Assembly: GCF_004114425.1 (NCBI RefSeq)
Contig: NZ_RDQF01000032.1
Coordinates: 16,956-80,955 of the forward strand
Direction: 5' to 3'
From: Bradyrhizobium vignae
GTDB taxonomy: Bacteria; Pseudomonadota; Alphaproteobacteria; Rhizobiales; Xanthobacteraceae
Length of the DNA: 64,000 nt
A program made the position numbers and the translations under genes. Positions within the stretch are counted from its first letter, which is position 1. The number at the start of each line of letters is the position of its first letter. A model generated the notes under the pieces. That model saw only the letters and a program-made list of their open reading frames with translations. It had not been told where the DNA came from and ran no database searches. This document shows positions 40,476-49,481 of this stretch, piece by piece.

Positions 40476-41966
40476 ATGGCAATCACGGAAAAAATCATTT
40501 CGGCTGCTACACTTGGTCTGGCATTGACGCAGGCGGCATCCGCCGCAGACCTTCCTGTCAAAGCGGCTGCGCTTCCGCCTCCAATCGTCGATTGGAGCGG
40601 CGTCTATGTCGGCGTGCATGTCGGCTATGGCGGCGGCATGAACGATTGGTGGATTAACGACCCCCGCGAACCGACCGTCGATTATGCTGCGAACGGCGTG
40701 CTCGCCGGCGCTCAAATCGGCATCAACAAGCAGATTGCAAATTTCGTTTTTGGCCTTGAACTGGACGGCTCATGGGCGAACATCCGCGGATCGCAGAGGC
40801 TGCGGCTCGGCTTCCCGTTCTTCGGCGACGTGACCAGCACCACCACCTCGAGGATTGACGCGTTGACCACGGTCGCCGGTCGCGCGGGGCTCGCCGCCGA
40901 TCGCTGGTTCGCCTTCACCAAGTTCGGACTTGCCGGTGCCTGGGAAACGCACACCAGCAACGCCGCGGGCGATTTCGGCTTCGGTGCATTTTCCACCAGC
41001 CTCAGCGGACGAGAGTATCGCTGGGCGCCGCTGATCGGATTTGGAGCGGAATACGCGTTGGGAGGAAACTGGTCGGTCAAGGCTGAATACGATTACCTGC
41101 ATTTCGGCACCCGGCAGGTTGGCATGAGCGGCAGCACCACGTCTGCCGGCGTGACGACTCCGGTCGCGGGAGATGTCCCGATTGCGCAGGATTCCATCCA
41201 CCTGATCAAGCTGGGGGCGAATTACCGACTTGGTGAGGTCGCGGCCGATCCCAAATATCCGCCGGTCAAGACGGCATCCGGCACGAACTGGACCGGCGGC
41301 TTTGTCGGCGTGCAGGCCGGTTATGGTCTTGGTCGCGAGTCGCGCCATCAGGACCCCTCGCCTCTGCCGGGCAGTGGCAGCTTCGATACAAGCGGGTGGC
41401 TCGCCGGTTTTGATGGCGGCGTCAACGTGCAGTCCGGCGCGCTGGTCTTCGGCGTCGAAGGTGAATGGATGTGGACCGGCATCCAGGGCAGCCGGTCCTC
41501 TGCGTTTCCGCTGTTCGGCGCCGCGGCCACGAATGATCTGAGCACCTCGATCGACTGGCTTGCCATCGCCAGCGGCCGTGCCGGCTTCGTCGTCGGCGAT
41601 CGCCTGCTCGTCTATGGCAAGGCGGGTGTCGCCATCGCCAATGAGAGCCACGCGTTCAATGGTGCGGCATCCTTCGGGGCCGTCAGCCAGAGCATGGCGG
41701 TTCAGGGGAAGATAGTGCACTCAGGCGGCGTGATCGGCGCGGGACTCGAATACGCGCTTGCCGGCAACTGGTCGCTCAAGGGCGAGTACGACTTCATCCG
41801 CATGATCAACCAGCATACGAGCCAGAGCGGCAGTTTCAATCAAACCGGCTTCCCCGCGGCAGGGGCCGCCGCCAACAGCTGGATCACGCAGGATCTGCAT
41901 CTGTTCAAGTTGGGCGTGAACTATCACTTCAATCCGCTGCCCGGGGCCGTGACCGCCCGCTATTGA
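40476..41966 (+). CDS. Outer-membrane beta-barrel protein with two tandem Omp25/31-like barrels
   Basis: 496 residues, about twice the usual size of this family. After a signal peptide ending at ASAAD come two homologous porin-like units: residues about 39-253 (DWSGVYVGVHVGYGGGMNDW, GFGAEYALGGNWSVKAEYDY, HLIKLGANYRLGE) and about 271-488 (NWTGGFVGVQAGYGLGRESR, GAGLEYALAGNWSLKGEYDF, HLFKLGVNYHFNP), joined by a short Pro-rich linker near 255-270. The same landmarks recur in the same order, so this is an internal duplication. Omp25/31 proteins are surface proteins of rhizobia and brucellae. The start is supported by its fit to the signal peptide. Divergent from the AraC gene. Confidence 0.88.
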   Translation: MAITEKIISAATLGLALTQAASAADLPVKAAALPPPIVDWSGVYVGVHVGYGGGMNDWWINDPREPTVDYAANGVLAGAQIGINKQIANFVFGLELDGSWANIRGSQRLRLGFPFFGDVTSTTTSRIDALTTVAGRAGLAADRWFAFTKFGLAGAWETHTSNAAGDFGFGAFSTSLSGREYRWAPLIGFGAEYALGGNWSVKAEYDYLHFGTRQVGMSGSTTSAGVTTPVAGDVPIAQDSIHLIKLGANYRLGEVAADPKYPPVKTASGTNWTGGFVGVQAGYGLGRESRHQDPSPLPGSGSFDTSGWLAGFDGGVNVQSGALVFGVEGEWMWTGIQGSRSSAFPLFGAAATNDLSTSIDWLAIASGRAGFVVGDRLLVYGKAGVAIANESHAFNGAASFGAVSQSMAVQGKIVHSGGVIGAGLEYALAGNWSLKGEYDFIRMINQHTSQSGSFNQTGFPAAGAAANSWITQDLHLFKLGVNYHFNPLPGAVTARY

Positions 41967-41979
41967 TCGGGAGCGTGAG

Positions 41980-42753
41980 CTACGCCGCCGCCTTCTGCCG
42001 CGTCACCAGCGCTTCGCCAAAGGCCTCGAATAGCTTGCGGTTGATCGGGTTGTGCTGCGGGTCGTACTCCGCATGCCATTGCACGCCGAGCGCAAAGGTC
42101 GGGGCCTCGGCAATGCGGATCGCCTCGATGGTGCCGTCCTCGGCGACGCCCTCGATCAGCACGCGCTTGCCGGGATCGAGGATGCCCTGGCCGTGCAGCG
42201 AATTGACCCTGATCCTCTCGCAACCGAGAATTTTTGCGAAGGCGCCGCCGGGCGTCAGATCGACGTCGTGACGGTCGGCGAACACCACGGTGGGATCGGG
42301 ATGGATCTCGCCGTTCTCGAGCCGGGGCATGCGGTGGTTCATCCGGCCGGGGAGCTCGCGGATCTCGGGGTGCAGCGACCCGCCGAAGGCGACGTTCATC
42401 TCCTGCAGGCCGCGACAGATGCCGAACAGCGGGATGCCGCGGGCGACACAGGCGACCGAAAGGGCTAGCGCGACCTCGTCGCGGTGGATGTCATAGGGCT
42501 CGTGCTTCTCGCACGGATCAACGTTGAATCGGGTCGGGTGCACGTTGGCGCGGGCGCCGGTGAGGATGATGCCGTCCACGGTATCGAGCAGCGCCACGAT
42601 ATCGGTGATGTCAGGGGAGCCCGCGAACATCAGCGGCAAGCCACCGGAGACTTCGGCCACGGCGCGCAGGTTTCGCTCGCCGACCATCTGGACCTGAAAT
42701 CGATTTTCGACGCGATAGGAATTCCCGATCACGCCGACGACCGGCTTTCTCAT
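41980..42753 (-). CDS. Class-I glutamine-amidotransferase-like hydrolase (gamma-glutamyl-GABA hydrolase type)
   Basis: Cytoplasmic peptidase C26-family enzyme, 257 residues, likely hydrolysing a gamma-glutamyl amide such as gamma-glutamyl-GABA in polyamine breakdown. The catalytic Cys is C113 in FGICRGLQEMNVAFGG, and the His-Glu pair is H227 and E229 in GVQWHAEYDPQ. Other landmarks are IILTGARANVHP and the N-terminal VGVIGNSY. PuuD-like by overall pattern, but no polyamine genes are nearby. It converges on the two-barrel protein gene with 13 bases between stops. Confidence 0.87.
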   Translation of the reverse strand: MRKPVVGVIGNSYRVENRFQVQMVGERNLRAVAEVSGGLPLMFAGSPDITDIVALLDTVDGIILTGARANVHPTRFNVDPCEKHEPYDIHRDEVALALSVACVARGIPLFGICRGLQEMNVAFGGSLHPEIRELPGRMNHRMPRLENGEIHPDPTVVFADRHDVDLTPGGAFAKILGCERIRVNSLHGQGILDPGKRVLIEGVAEDGTIEAIRIAEAPTFALGVQWHAEYDPQHNPINRKLFEAFGEALVTRQKAAA

Positions 42754-43033
42754 CTGTCGTTCCGCGCCTCCTGGTAAGAAGATTCTCCAAACATGCCCTC
42801 CGGATGGAACAAATTCAACAGAAGGGATCGCGGGACGGCAATGCTATTTTCGCGCAAATGGCCGGCCCGGCGAGCCCTGGGCAGGCCGGGCGACGGCTAC
42901 TCCGATCGCTCGCGAAGAGGGCCAGAGGCCCGCAGCAACGACGAGGCGCGCCAAGCCGGCGCACGCCGCTTGATCCCCGGCAGGATTTCGCGAAAGAGTG
43001 CGCTGGCGCCGCCTCGCTCGAAAAGGATCTGAT

Positions 43034-44185
43034 GTGACGATTCCCAGAGATGACCGCCCGCGTGCCCGCAGCGACCTGGCTCGGGATCAGGCCTGGGCGA
43101 TTTCCGTCGGAGGCATCGGCGTCGTACTGTTCACCGCCCTGCTCGCCTTCACCTGGTATTTTGCGGCCACCCTGCTGCTGATCTTCACCGGCATGCTGCT
43201 CGGCCTCGGCCTCAACGCGCTGGTCAATGCGCTCGGCCGCCGGGTCAACCTCCCTCACACGTTCCGACTTGCCATCGTCTGTGTCGCGCTCGCTTTGCTC
43301 CTCGCAGGCATCGCCTATCTCGGCGGCGCCACGATTGCCGAACAGGCCTCGGTGCTGAGCAAGACCATCAAGTCGCAGATCACCAATGTCAGGTCGTTCC
43401 TCGAGAACCACGGCATCGACACCAGCTTCTTCGATCTCGGCAGCACCGCCTCGGACGCCTCGGCCACCCCATCGTCGGACGCGACACCCGCGCCGGCGGC
43501 GCCCTCGCGTGGGCCCTTGCCCGGCGCCGGCGCGCTCGCTTCCAGTGGCGGGGCGATCGTGAGCCAGACCCTCAAGCTGCTGCTCGGCACCATTCACGGC
43601 GTGGGCAACATCTTCATCGTGCTGTTCCTGGGCCTTGCCTTCGCCGCCCAGCCCAGCGTCTATCATGACGGCCTGCTGTTCCTGGCGCCGGCGAGGCACC
43701 GCACGCGCGTCGCTCTGATCATCGACCGCATAGCTGAGACGCTGGAGCGCTGGCTGATCGCCCAGATCGTCGTCATGATTGCGGTCGGTGTCGTGACCTG
43801 GATCGGCCTTGCCGTCATCGGCATCCCCGGCGCGTTCATCCTGGGAATCCAGGCGGGCCTGCTCGCCTTCATCCCCACCGTCGGCGCCATCATCGCCGGC
43901 GTCGTCGTGGTGCTGGCAAGCCTCGCCTCGGGCTGGATTCCGGCACTATCGGCCTTCCTCCTCTTCATGGGCGTGCATGCCATGGAAAGCTACGTGCTGA
44001 CACCGATCCTGCAGCGGCAGGCGCTGGACATCCCGCCGGCTACGCTGTTCGCGTTCCAGATCCTGCTCGGCGTCGTGTTCGGCATCTGGGGCCTCGCGCT
44101 GGCGCTGCCGCTGGTCGCGATCGCCAAGGTCATGATCGACCATTTCAAGACGTATGAGGCGCCGCCCCTGGCGGAGGCAGCCTGA
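43034..44185 (+). CDS. AI-2E family transporter (PerM/YdiK-like permease)
   Basis: Inner-membrane protein, about 383 residues from the GTG at 43034, with AAGGA 8 bases upstream; an ATG two bases earlier is out of frame. About eight helices: two near the N terminus (GGIGVVLFTALLAFTWYFAA and the next), one at about 80, then four to five in the C-terminal half (IGLAVIGIPGAFILGIQAGL, the AFIPTVGAIIAGVVVVLASL signature). A roughly 50-residue soluble insert rich in Ala, Pro and Ser (around residues 140-180) interrupts the middle loop. The transported molecule is unknown in spite of the family name. Confidence 0.87.
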   Translation: MTIPRDDRPRARSDLARDQAWAISVGGIGVVLFTALLAFTWYFAATLLLIFTGMLLGLGLNALVNALGRRVNLPHTFRLAIVCVALALLLAGIAYLGGATIAEQASVLSKTIKSQITNVRSFLENHGIDTSFFDLGSTASDASATPSSDATPAPAAPSRGPLPGAGALASSGGAIVSQTLKLLLGTIHGVGNIFIVLFLGLAFAAQPSVYHDGLLFLAPARHRTRVALIIDRIAETLERWLIAQIVVMIAVGVVTWIGLAVIGIPGAFILGIQAGLLAFIPTVGAIIAGVVVVLASLASGWIPALSAFLLFMGVHAMESYVLTPILQRQALDIPPATLFAFQILLGVVFGIWGLALALPLVAIAKVMIDHFKTYEAPPLAEAA

Positions 44186-44191
44186 CCCGCT

Positions 44192-44488
44192 TTACGTGGT
44201 GAGCACGGTCTCGGTGTGCTCGACCTCCGGGGCTGCGGCAAAATACTGCCCGACCAGGCCGCGCCATTCGGTGAAATTCTCCGAGCCGCGGAAATCGACG
44301 GTGTGGTTCTCCAGCGTCGCCCATTTTACCATCAGCCGGTAGCGCTGCGGCTTCTCCATCGACTTGTGCAGCTCGAAACCGTGAAAGCCCTTGGCGCGGC
44401 CGAAGGCGGCCTTGGCCTTGGCGACGGCCGCCTCAAAGTCCTTCTCGCTGCCCGGCTTGACGTCGATTTGCGCGATCTCGGTGATCAT
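44192..44488 (-). CDS. Antibiotic biosynthesis monooxygenase (ABM) domain protein
   Basis: 98 residues, a single ferredoxin-like ABM domain (MITEIAQIDVKPGSEKDFEA at the start, then AFGRAKGFHGFELHKSMEKP and RLMVKWATLENHTVDFRGSE). Family members include quinol monooxygenases and heme-degrading IsdG-like enzymes, but many have no proven activity. The Asn-Phe-Trp pattern of IsdG is not evident. Short gene between a transporter and a small membrane-protein gene; its stop lies 6 bases from the end of the transporter gene, so the two converge. Confidence 0.85.
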   Translation of the reverse strand: MITEIAQIDVKPGSEKDFEAAVAKAKAAFGRAKGFHGFELHKSMEKPQRYRLMVKWATLENHTVDFRGSENFTEWRGLVGQYFAAAPEVEHTETVLTT

Positions 44489-44537
44489 CGGTTTCCGCCC
44501 TTTTGTTGATGGCCGTGTCTACCGCAGACAGCGACAA

Positions 44538-44562
44538 AGAAAAAGGCGCCGAAACGGCGCCC
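44538..44562 (-). terminator. Intrinsic terminator of the 79-aa gene
   Basis: On the minus strand GGCGCC-GTTTC-GGCGCC is followed by TTTTTC, 20 bases after the stop codon of the gene at 44585. Confidence 0.85.
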
Positions 44563-44584
44563 CGCCCGGCCTGGAAATGCAGGC

Positions 44585-44824
44585 CTATCGGGCGAACAGC
44601 AGGACCGTGCCCGCGACGATCAGTGCACAACCGACGAACAGCGCGAGCGGCCAGTAGCTGCGCCTGTGCGCGTAGCGGCCCTGCGCGCGGCGTTCGGTGA
44701 TCAGCGCCTTCTCGTATTCATCCGCGGTCGAGAACAGACAGGCGAAACCGCCGCGTGCCGAGGCCGCAGCGGCTTCGAGCGACATCAGGGTGACTTGCGG
44801 ATTCCGTCGGCGGATCGATTCCAT
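44585..44824 (-). CDS. Small membrane protein, unknown function (79 aa)
   Basis: 79 residues. The N-terminal soluble part (ESIRRRNPQVTLMSLEAAAA, RGGFACLFSTADEYEKALIT) is followed by a basic stretch (ERRAQGRYAHRRSYW) and one C-terminal helix, PLALFVGCALIVAGTVLLFA. Its good terminator supports a real transcript. It starts 57 bases after the diguanylate cyclase stop on the same strand, so they could share a transcript. No family is recognised. Confidence 0.65.
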   Translation of the reverse strand: MESIRRRNPQVTLMSLEAAAASARGGFACLFSTADEYEKALITERRAQGRYAHRRSYWPLALFVGCALIVAGTVLLFAR

Positions 44825-44880
44825 ACCGGAATGATATGGGATCGAACGGTAAACAGAGGATTACCGCAAGACGCCGCCGT

Positions 44881-46101
44881 TCAGGCGGTGGCCGGACGCG
44901 CCTGCGATGGACCGGTTCGCGCGGCGCTCTGGCGGCGCCAGTTCTCCAGCGACAGTGGCAGTTCCTCCGCCGCCTCGACACGGTTACGGCCGCCGCGCTT
45001 GGCCTGGTAGAGCGCGGTGTCGGCCGAGGCCAGCAGCACCTCCAGCTCGGTACCGGCCGGACCGCCCGCGACGCCGATGCTGACAGTGGTGTCCACCGGG
45101 CCTTCATCGACCACGACGCCGGAGGTCTCGAATGCCTCGCGCACGCGCTCGGCGACGAGCACGCCCTCCTCCAACGAGCACGGCAACAGAGCCGCAAACT
45201 CCTCGCCGCCGATGCGGCCCGAGAGGTCGGAGATGCGCAAGTTGCTGATCACGACAGTGGAGAACAGTTTCAGCATCTCGTCACCGGCGGGATGGCCGAA
45301 GCGGTCGTTGATCGACTTGAAGTGGTCGATGTCGAAGATCATCACGGTCACCGGCCGTCCGGCCTTGGCCTCGCGCTCGATCACGCGCGCACAGGCTTCC
45401 GAGAAGCCGCGCCGGTTGAGCATGCCGGTCAGCGGATCGGTCGACGCGGCGGTCCGATGCGCGGTGACGGTGCGTTCCGACACCAGCATGAAGATCACGA
45501 ACACGGTTCCGACGGCATAGAGTATGAGCTCGACCGCGAATACGGTGACCCAGATGCTCGAGGAGAAGCCGGCATCGTGCGGACGCAGGAAACTGCCGAT
45601 CAGGATCGGCAGCATCAACACGCAGCCATGCATCGCCGGCATCATGAAGGCCGGCCAGCGTCGTTGCAGGCTCTTGCGCCGTTCGGTCCAGAGCTCGCTC
45701 GCGGTCAGCGCCGCATAGACCGAGACGATGCCGGCACCGACGAGCATGCGCAGCATCGATGCTGTGGGATCGAGCAGCGTCGCGGCAGTGACCCAGGCGA
45801 GCGCGCCGAGCACGAGGCCGGGCCAGTTCGGCTTGCGGCCGTGGAAGACGCGCGCCGCGTTCCACACCATGCCGCAGGCGACGAAGCCGACGGCATTCAG
45901 CGCAAGGTAAAGATGGGCGCCCAGCCTGTCGCCTGCTGCGGTCCACAGCGCGACCGAGGCAGCACCGAGGAGATAGGCGGTGCCCCACCATTTCAGCGCC
46001 GGGCTGTTCTCCTGCCTGCCGAAAAACACCATCATGGCGCCGAGCAGTGCGGCGACCATGGTGGCGACCAAATAGAGCGTGATGCTATCGAGCGACATCA
46101 T
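44881..46101 (-). CDS. Membrane-bound diguanylate cyclase (GGDEF)
   Basis: Inner-membrane enzyme making the second messenger cyclic di-GMP. About 406 residues from the ATG at 46101, with AGAGGGGG upstream. Six to seven N-terminal helices (residues 10-205, including SITLYLVATMVAALLGAMMV and VFAVELILYAVGTVFVIFML) form a sensory membrane domain. The catalytic domain starts DPLTGMLNRRGF and has the active GGEEF motif at 298-302. An inhibitory RxxD site (RISD, 289-292) lies exactly five residues before it, so the enzyme should be product-inhibited. A frame extends 21 codons upstream without support. Confidence 0.92.
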   Translation of the reverse strand: MMSLDSITLYLVATMVAALLGAMMVFFGRQENSPALKWWGTAYLLGAASVALWTAAGDRLGAHLYLALNAVGFVACGMVWNAARVFHGRKPNWPGLVLGALAWVTAATLLDPTASMLRMLVGAGIVSVYAALTASELWTERRKSLQRRWPAFMMPAMHGCVLMLPILIGSFLRPHDAGFSSSIWVTVFAVELILYAVGTVFVIFMLVSERTVTAHRTAASTDPLTGMLNRRGFSEACARVIEREAKAGRPVTVMIFDIDHFKSINDRFGHPAGDEMLKLFSTVVISNLRISDLSGRIGGEEFAALLPCSLEEGVLVAERVREAFETSGVVVDEGPVDTTVSIGVAGGPAGTELEVLLASADTALYQAKRGGRNRVEAAEELPLSLENWRRQSAARTGPSQARPATA

Positions 46102-46255
46102 GTCGGCCCCCTCTAGAACATAGCAGTTACGCGATCGGCACATCCGATTTGCGCGCCCTTCCAAGTGCGACGCTATGTCCCGCGGGTTCCATTCAGGTTT
46201 TCGCGGATCCCTAAGTTTTCGGGAAACACGCCATCAATTTGCATACAAACGAACA

Positions 46256-46287
46256 ACAAAAAGGGCGCTGAAATCGGCGCCCTTTTG
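46256..46287 (-). terminator. Intrinsic terminator of the rplM-rpsI operon
   Basis: On the minus strand GGGCGC-CGATTTCA-GCGCCC is followed by TTTTTG, about 45 bases after the rpsI stop codon. Confidence 0.85.
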
Positions 46288-46330
46288 CATCTCATTGAAG
46301 CCGCTTTCGCGGCAAATGCGACAGAAGCGA

Positions 46331-46810
46331 TTAACGCTTCGAGAACTGGAAGGACCGGCGAGCCTTGGCCTTGCCGTACTTCTTGCGCTCGACCACGCGG
46401 GAGTCGCGGGTGAGGAAGCCGCCCTTCTTGAGCACAGAGCGCAGTTCCGGCTCGAAATAGGTGAGCGCCTTGGAGATGCCGTGACGGACCGCGCCGGCCT
46501 GGCCGGACAGGCCGCCGCCGGCGACGGTGCAGATCACGTCGTACTGGCCCGAACGCTGGGCCACGGAGAACGGCTGCTCGATCATCATGCGCAGCACGGG
46601 ACGGGCGAAATAGACCTCGACCTCGCGCGAGTTGACGGTGACCTTGCCGGCGCCCGGCTTGATCCAGACGCGGGCGACCGCGTCCTTGCGCTTGCCGGTG
46701 GCATAGGCGCGGTTGAACTTGTCGACCTTCTTCTCGTGCTTGGGCGCTTCGGGCGCGGCCGCCGTCTTGAGCTGCGAGAGCTGGTCGAGCGACTGGATGG
46801 ATTCGGCCAT
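46331..46810 (-). CDS. rpsI: 30S ribosomal protein S9
   Basis: 159 residues: an N-terminal acidic/basic extension of about 30 residues found in alphaproteobacteria (MAESIQSLDQLSQLKTAAAP) then the S9 core, RAYATGKRKDAVARVWIKPG, VAGGGLSGQAGAVRHGISKAL and the basic C-terminal tail RKKYGKAKARRSFQFSKR that reaches the P-site tRNA. Starts one base after the rplM stop codon, so the two are cotranscribed. Confidence 0.98.
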   Translation of the reverse strand: MAESIQSLDQLSQLKTAAAPEAPKHEKKVDKFNRAYATGKRKDAVARVWIKPGAGKVTVNSREVEVYFARPVLRMMIEQPFSVAQRSGQYDVICTVAGGGLSGQAGAVRHGISKALTYFEPELRSVLKKGGFLTRDSRVVERKKYGKAKARRSFQFSKR

Positions 46811-46811
46811 G

Positions 46812-47276
46812 TTATGCGGCCCTCGTGTTCTTGCGGTTCAACTTGGCGATGTCGATCTTCTCGGGCTGCTGCGCCTCATGCGGATGATCCGGCCCGCCGT
46901 AGACGCGGAGGTTGCCCATCTGCACGCGACCGAGCGGACCACGCGGAATCATACGCTCGACGGCCTTTTCGAGCACGCGCTCGGGATGACGACCCTCGAG
47001 GATCTGGCGCGCGGTGCGCTCCTTGACGTGGCCGACGTAACCGGTGTGCTTGTAGTAGGTCTTCTGCTCGCGCTTGCGGCCGGTGAGGACCGCATGCTGC
47101 GCGTTGATGATGATGACGTTGTCGCCGCAATCAACGTGCGGGGTATAGGTCGGGAGGTGCTTGCCGCGGAGCCGCATGGCGACGATGGTGGCGAGACGGC
47201 CGACGACCAGACCCTTGGCGTCGATCAGCACCCACTTCTTCGTCACCTCGGCCGGCTTTGCCGAAAAGGTTTTCAT
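46812..47276 (-). CDS. rplM: 50S ribosomal protein L13
   Basis: 154 residues from the ATG at 47276 (MKTFSAKPAEVTKKWVLIDA). Signature: GLVVGRLATIVAMRLRGKHL and YTPHVDCGDNVIIINAQHA near residue 50, KTYYKHTGYVGH, and ERMIPRGPLGRVQMGNLRVY. It is first in the two-gene rplM-rpsI operon. The upstream sequence (about 47360-47415) is locally AT-rich, which may be its promoter region. Confidence 0.98.
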   Translation of the reverse strand: MKTFSAKPAEVTKKWVLIDAKGLVVGRLATIVAMRLRGKHLPTYTPHVDCGDNVIIINAQHAVLTGRKREQKTYYKHTGYVGHVKERTARQILEGRHPERVLEKAVERMIPRGPLGRVQMGNLRVYGGPDHPHEAQQPEKIDIAKLNRKNTRAA

Positions 47277-47432
47277 GTCAGAATTTCCGTGAGGGAGACA
47301 TCGGCGCGAACACCGCACCGGACTGCGCGGGTTTCTAGAGAAGACAGGCGCAACGGTCAATGCCCTGAGATGGAAATTATAACAACGAAATCAATATCTT
47401 GAAAATATGGTGCTATGTTACCTGCAAAAACC

Positions 47433-47861
47433 TCAAACATTTGGAATGGAATAGGTGGAGGTGACATGGGCGATCGGGTCGGCGGATGTGCCCGACAGGA
47501 GGTTCACCTCCCCAACTGCCAGGCGCTTGCCGAGCTTGAGCAGCCGAGCCTCGGCCAGCACGTCCTGGCCTGGCTGGCCCTTGCGCAGGAAGTTGATGTT
47601 GAGATTGGTCGTGACCGCGAGCCCGATCGGCCCGATCGCGGACAGCAGCACCACGTACATCGCGAAATCCGCGAGCGCCATCAGCGTCGGGCCGGACACG
47701 GTTCCACCCGGCCGCAGCATCCTTTCGCTGTAGCGCTGGCGCAAAAGGCTGGTCTGGCCGTCCGCGCTCTCGATCGTGATGTCGTCACCGCTGAAGGCCT
47801 GGGGAAACTCGTCACGGAGGAACTGCTCGAGCTCCACTACGCTCATTTTCGCTGACGCCAT
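47433..47861 (-). CDS. PaaI-type hotdog-fold thioesterase
   Basis: 142 residues from the ATG at 47861. Hotdog-fold landmarks are visible: RYSERMLRPGGTVSGPTLMA, LADFAMYVVLLSAIGPIGLA, the strand VTTNLNINFLRKG and LKLGKRLAVGEV near the end. Family members cleave acyl-CoA thioesters such as phenylacetyl-CoA. It is transcribed away from the enoyl-CoA hydratase gene, so the two acyl-CoA genes are divergent and share a short promoter region. Confidence 0.87.
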   Translation of the reverse strand: MASAKMSVVELEQFLRDEFPQAFSGDDITIESADGQTSLLRQRYSERMLRPGGTVSGPTLMALADFAMYVVLLSAIGPIGLAVTTNLNINFLRKGQPGQDVLAEARLLKLGKRLAVGEVNLLSGTSADPIAHVTSTYSIPNV

Positions 47862-47947
47862 GTCGTTCCCCACCCTCGCTTCGCTTGCCCTGTTACATTA
47901 AGTTATTGGTGTCATCCAATTGCAATCATTTAGCGGAAATCGCGTCA

Positions 47948-48772
47948 ATGTCCGTCCAGGCTGCCCGCGCCCCCTCCCCGCAACCGCCGATCCTGCTGCG
48001 CGAGATCGTCGGCAGTGTCGCCGTGCTCACGCTGAACCGACCAGCCGCGCGCAACAGCCTTTCGGAGGCGATGATCGGACAGCTGCATGCGAGCCTCAAT
48101 GCGATCGCGGAAGACAGGCACATCCGTGCGGCCGTCATCGCAGCCAACGGGCCGGCTTTTTCCGCCGGCCACGACATGAAGGAGCTGACCGCGCGCCGCA
48201 CCGATCCGGATCGCGGCCGGGCTTATTTTGCGCAGATCATGACGGCGTGCAGCGCCATGATGCAGGCGATTGTGCGCCTGCCCAAGCCCGTGGTCGCTGC
48301 CGTCCAAGGCATCGCCACCGCGGCGGGCTGCCAGCTCGTGGCAAGCTGCGATCTGGCGATCGCCTCGGAAGCGGCGAGCTTCGCCACTCCCGGCGTCGAC
48401 ATCGGCCTGTTCTGCTCGACGCCGATGGTGGCGCTGTCGCGCAACGTGCCGCGCAAGCAGGCGATGGAGATGCTGCTGACCGGTGAGCCGATTCCGGCCG
48501 CGCGCGCCCGCGAGATCGGCCTCGTCAATCGCGTGGTCGCCGCGGGTACCGAACGCGAGGCCGCGATCGCGTTGGCGCAACAGGTTGCGCTGAAATCCGC
48601 GTACACCGTCAAGCTCGGCAAGGAGGCGTTCTATCGCCAGGCCGAGATGAGCCTTGCAGATGCGTATCGCTATGCGGCGGAGGTCATGACCGAGAACATG
48701 ATGGCGCGCGACGCCGAGGAAGGCATCGGCGCTTTCATCGAGAAGCGCGCGCCGACATGGCGGGATGAGTAA
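47948..48772 (+). CDS. Enoyl-CoA hydratase/isomerase family protein (crotonase fold)
   Basis: Cytoplasmic acyl-CoA enzyme, 274 residues from the ATG at 47948. The oxyanion-hole segments are present: FSAGHDMKEL near residue 75 and IATAAGCQLVASCDLAIASE near 120. At the usual catalytic Glu positions one sees VDIGLFCSTPMVALSRNVPR, resembling ECHDC3-like proteins rather than classic fatty-acid hydratases, so the reaction is uncertain. Divergent from the thioesterase gene. Confidence 0.88.
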   Translation: MSVQAARAPSPQPPILLREIVGSVAVLTLNRPAARNSLSEAMIGQLHASLNAIAEDRHIRAAVIAANGPAFSAGHDMKELTARRTDPDRGRAYFAQIMTACSAMMQAIVRLPKPVVAAVQGIATAAGCQLVASCDLAIASEAASFATPGVDIGLFCSTPMVALSRNVPRKQAMEMLLTGEPIPAARAREIGLVNRVVAAGTEREAAIALAQQVALKSAYTVKLGKEAFYRQAEMSLADAYRYAAEVMTENMMARDAEEGIGAFIEKRAPTWRDE

Positions 48773-48786
48773 CTGTATCTCTTGTG

Positions 48787-48892
48787 CCGTCGGGGCGATG
48801 CGAAGCATCGAACTATGGTGCGCAATTGCGCACGTGAGAATCTCGAGATTCCGGGTCGGCTCTTCGAGCCGCCCGGAATGACGAATGAAGGA
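48787..48892. repeat. Dispersed intergenic repeat (GGGCGATGCGAAGCATCG type)
   Basis: Contains several short palindromes: CGATGCGAAGCATCG, GTGCGCAATTGCGCAC and GAATCTCGAGATTC, and ends CCCGGAATGACG. The last part resembles the repeat at 50909-51009. It lies just before the CoA-binding protein gene, whose start it partly overlaps if the upstream ATG is used. Confidence 0.6.
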
Positions 48893-48896
48893 TGAC

Positions 48897-49481
48897 ATGA
48901 ACCACGACGCCTATCCCGACAATTACATCCGCGGCATCCTCAACAGCGTGAAATCGATCGCGATGGTCGGCGCCTCGCCTGTCAACGTGCGGCCGAGCTA
49001 TTTCGCGTTCAAATATCTGGCGCAGCGCGGCTACGACATGATTCCCGTCAATCCCGGCCATGTCGGCAAGGACCTGCTCGGCAAGCCTTTCGTCGCCTCG
49101 CTGTCGGATATCGGCCGCCCCATCGACATGATCGACATATTCCGCAACTCCAGCCACATCATGCCCGTGGTCGAGGAAGCTCTCACGCTGGACCCGCTGC
49201 CGAAGGTGATCTGGATGCAGCTCGGCGCGCGCGACGATGCGGCGGCGGCAAAGGCGGAGTCGGTCGGCATCAAGGTGGTCATGAACCGCTGCCCGAAGAT
49301 CGAATATGGCCGCTTGTCGTCGGAGATCTCCTGGATGGGCGTGAACTCGCGCACGCTCAGCTCCAAGCGCGCGCCGGCACCGACACAGGGCATGCGGCTG
49401 TCCCTCAATCGGATGAGCGTCGGGGGCGGCAACACGGCAGCATCGGATCGCGCCGCGAAAAGCAAGACCGAGCAGAGCTGA
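48897..49481 (+). CDS. CoA-binding domain protein (YccU-like)
   Basis: 194 residues from the ATG at 48897, with AAGGA just upstream; an ATG at 48885 lies in repeat sequence and is less likely. A Rossmann CoA-binding domain occupies most of the protein: SIAMVGASPVNVRPSYFAFK, GYDMIPVNPGHVGKDLLGKP, IDMIDIFRNSSHIMPVVEEA and KVIWMQLGARDDAAAAKAES. The C-terminal 40 residues are a Ser/Arg-rich tail. Function in this family is not defined. It precedes metY on the same strand, 139 bases apart, possibly by chance. Confidence 0.88.
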   Translation: MNHDAYPDNYIRGILNSVKSIAMVGASPVNVRPSYFAFKYLAQRGYDMIPVNPGHVGKDLLGKPFVASLSDIGRPIDMIDIFRNSSHIMPVVEEALTLDPLPKVIWMQLGARDDAAAAKAESVGIKVVMNRCPKIEYGRLSSEISWMGVNSRTLSSKRAPAPTQGMRLSLNRMSVGGGNTAASDRAAKSKTEQS

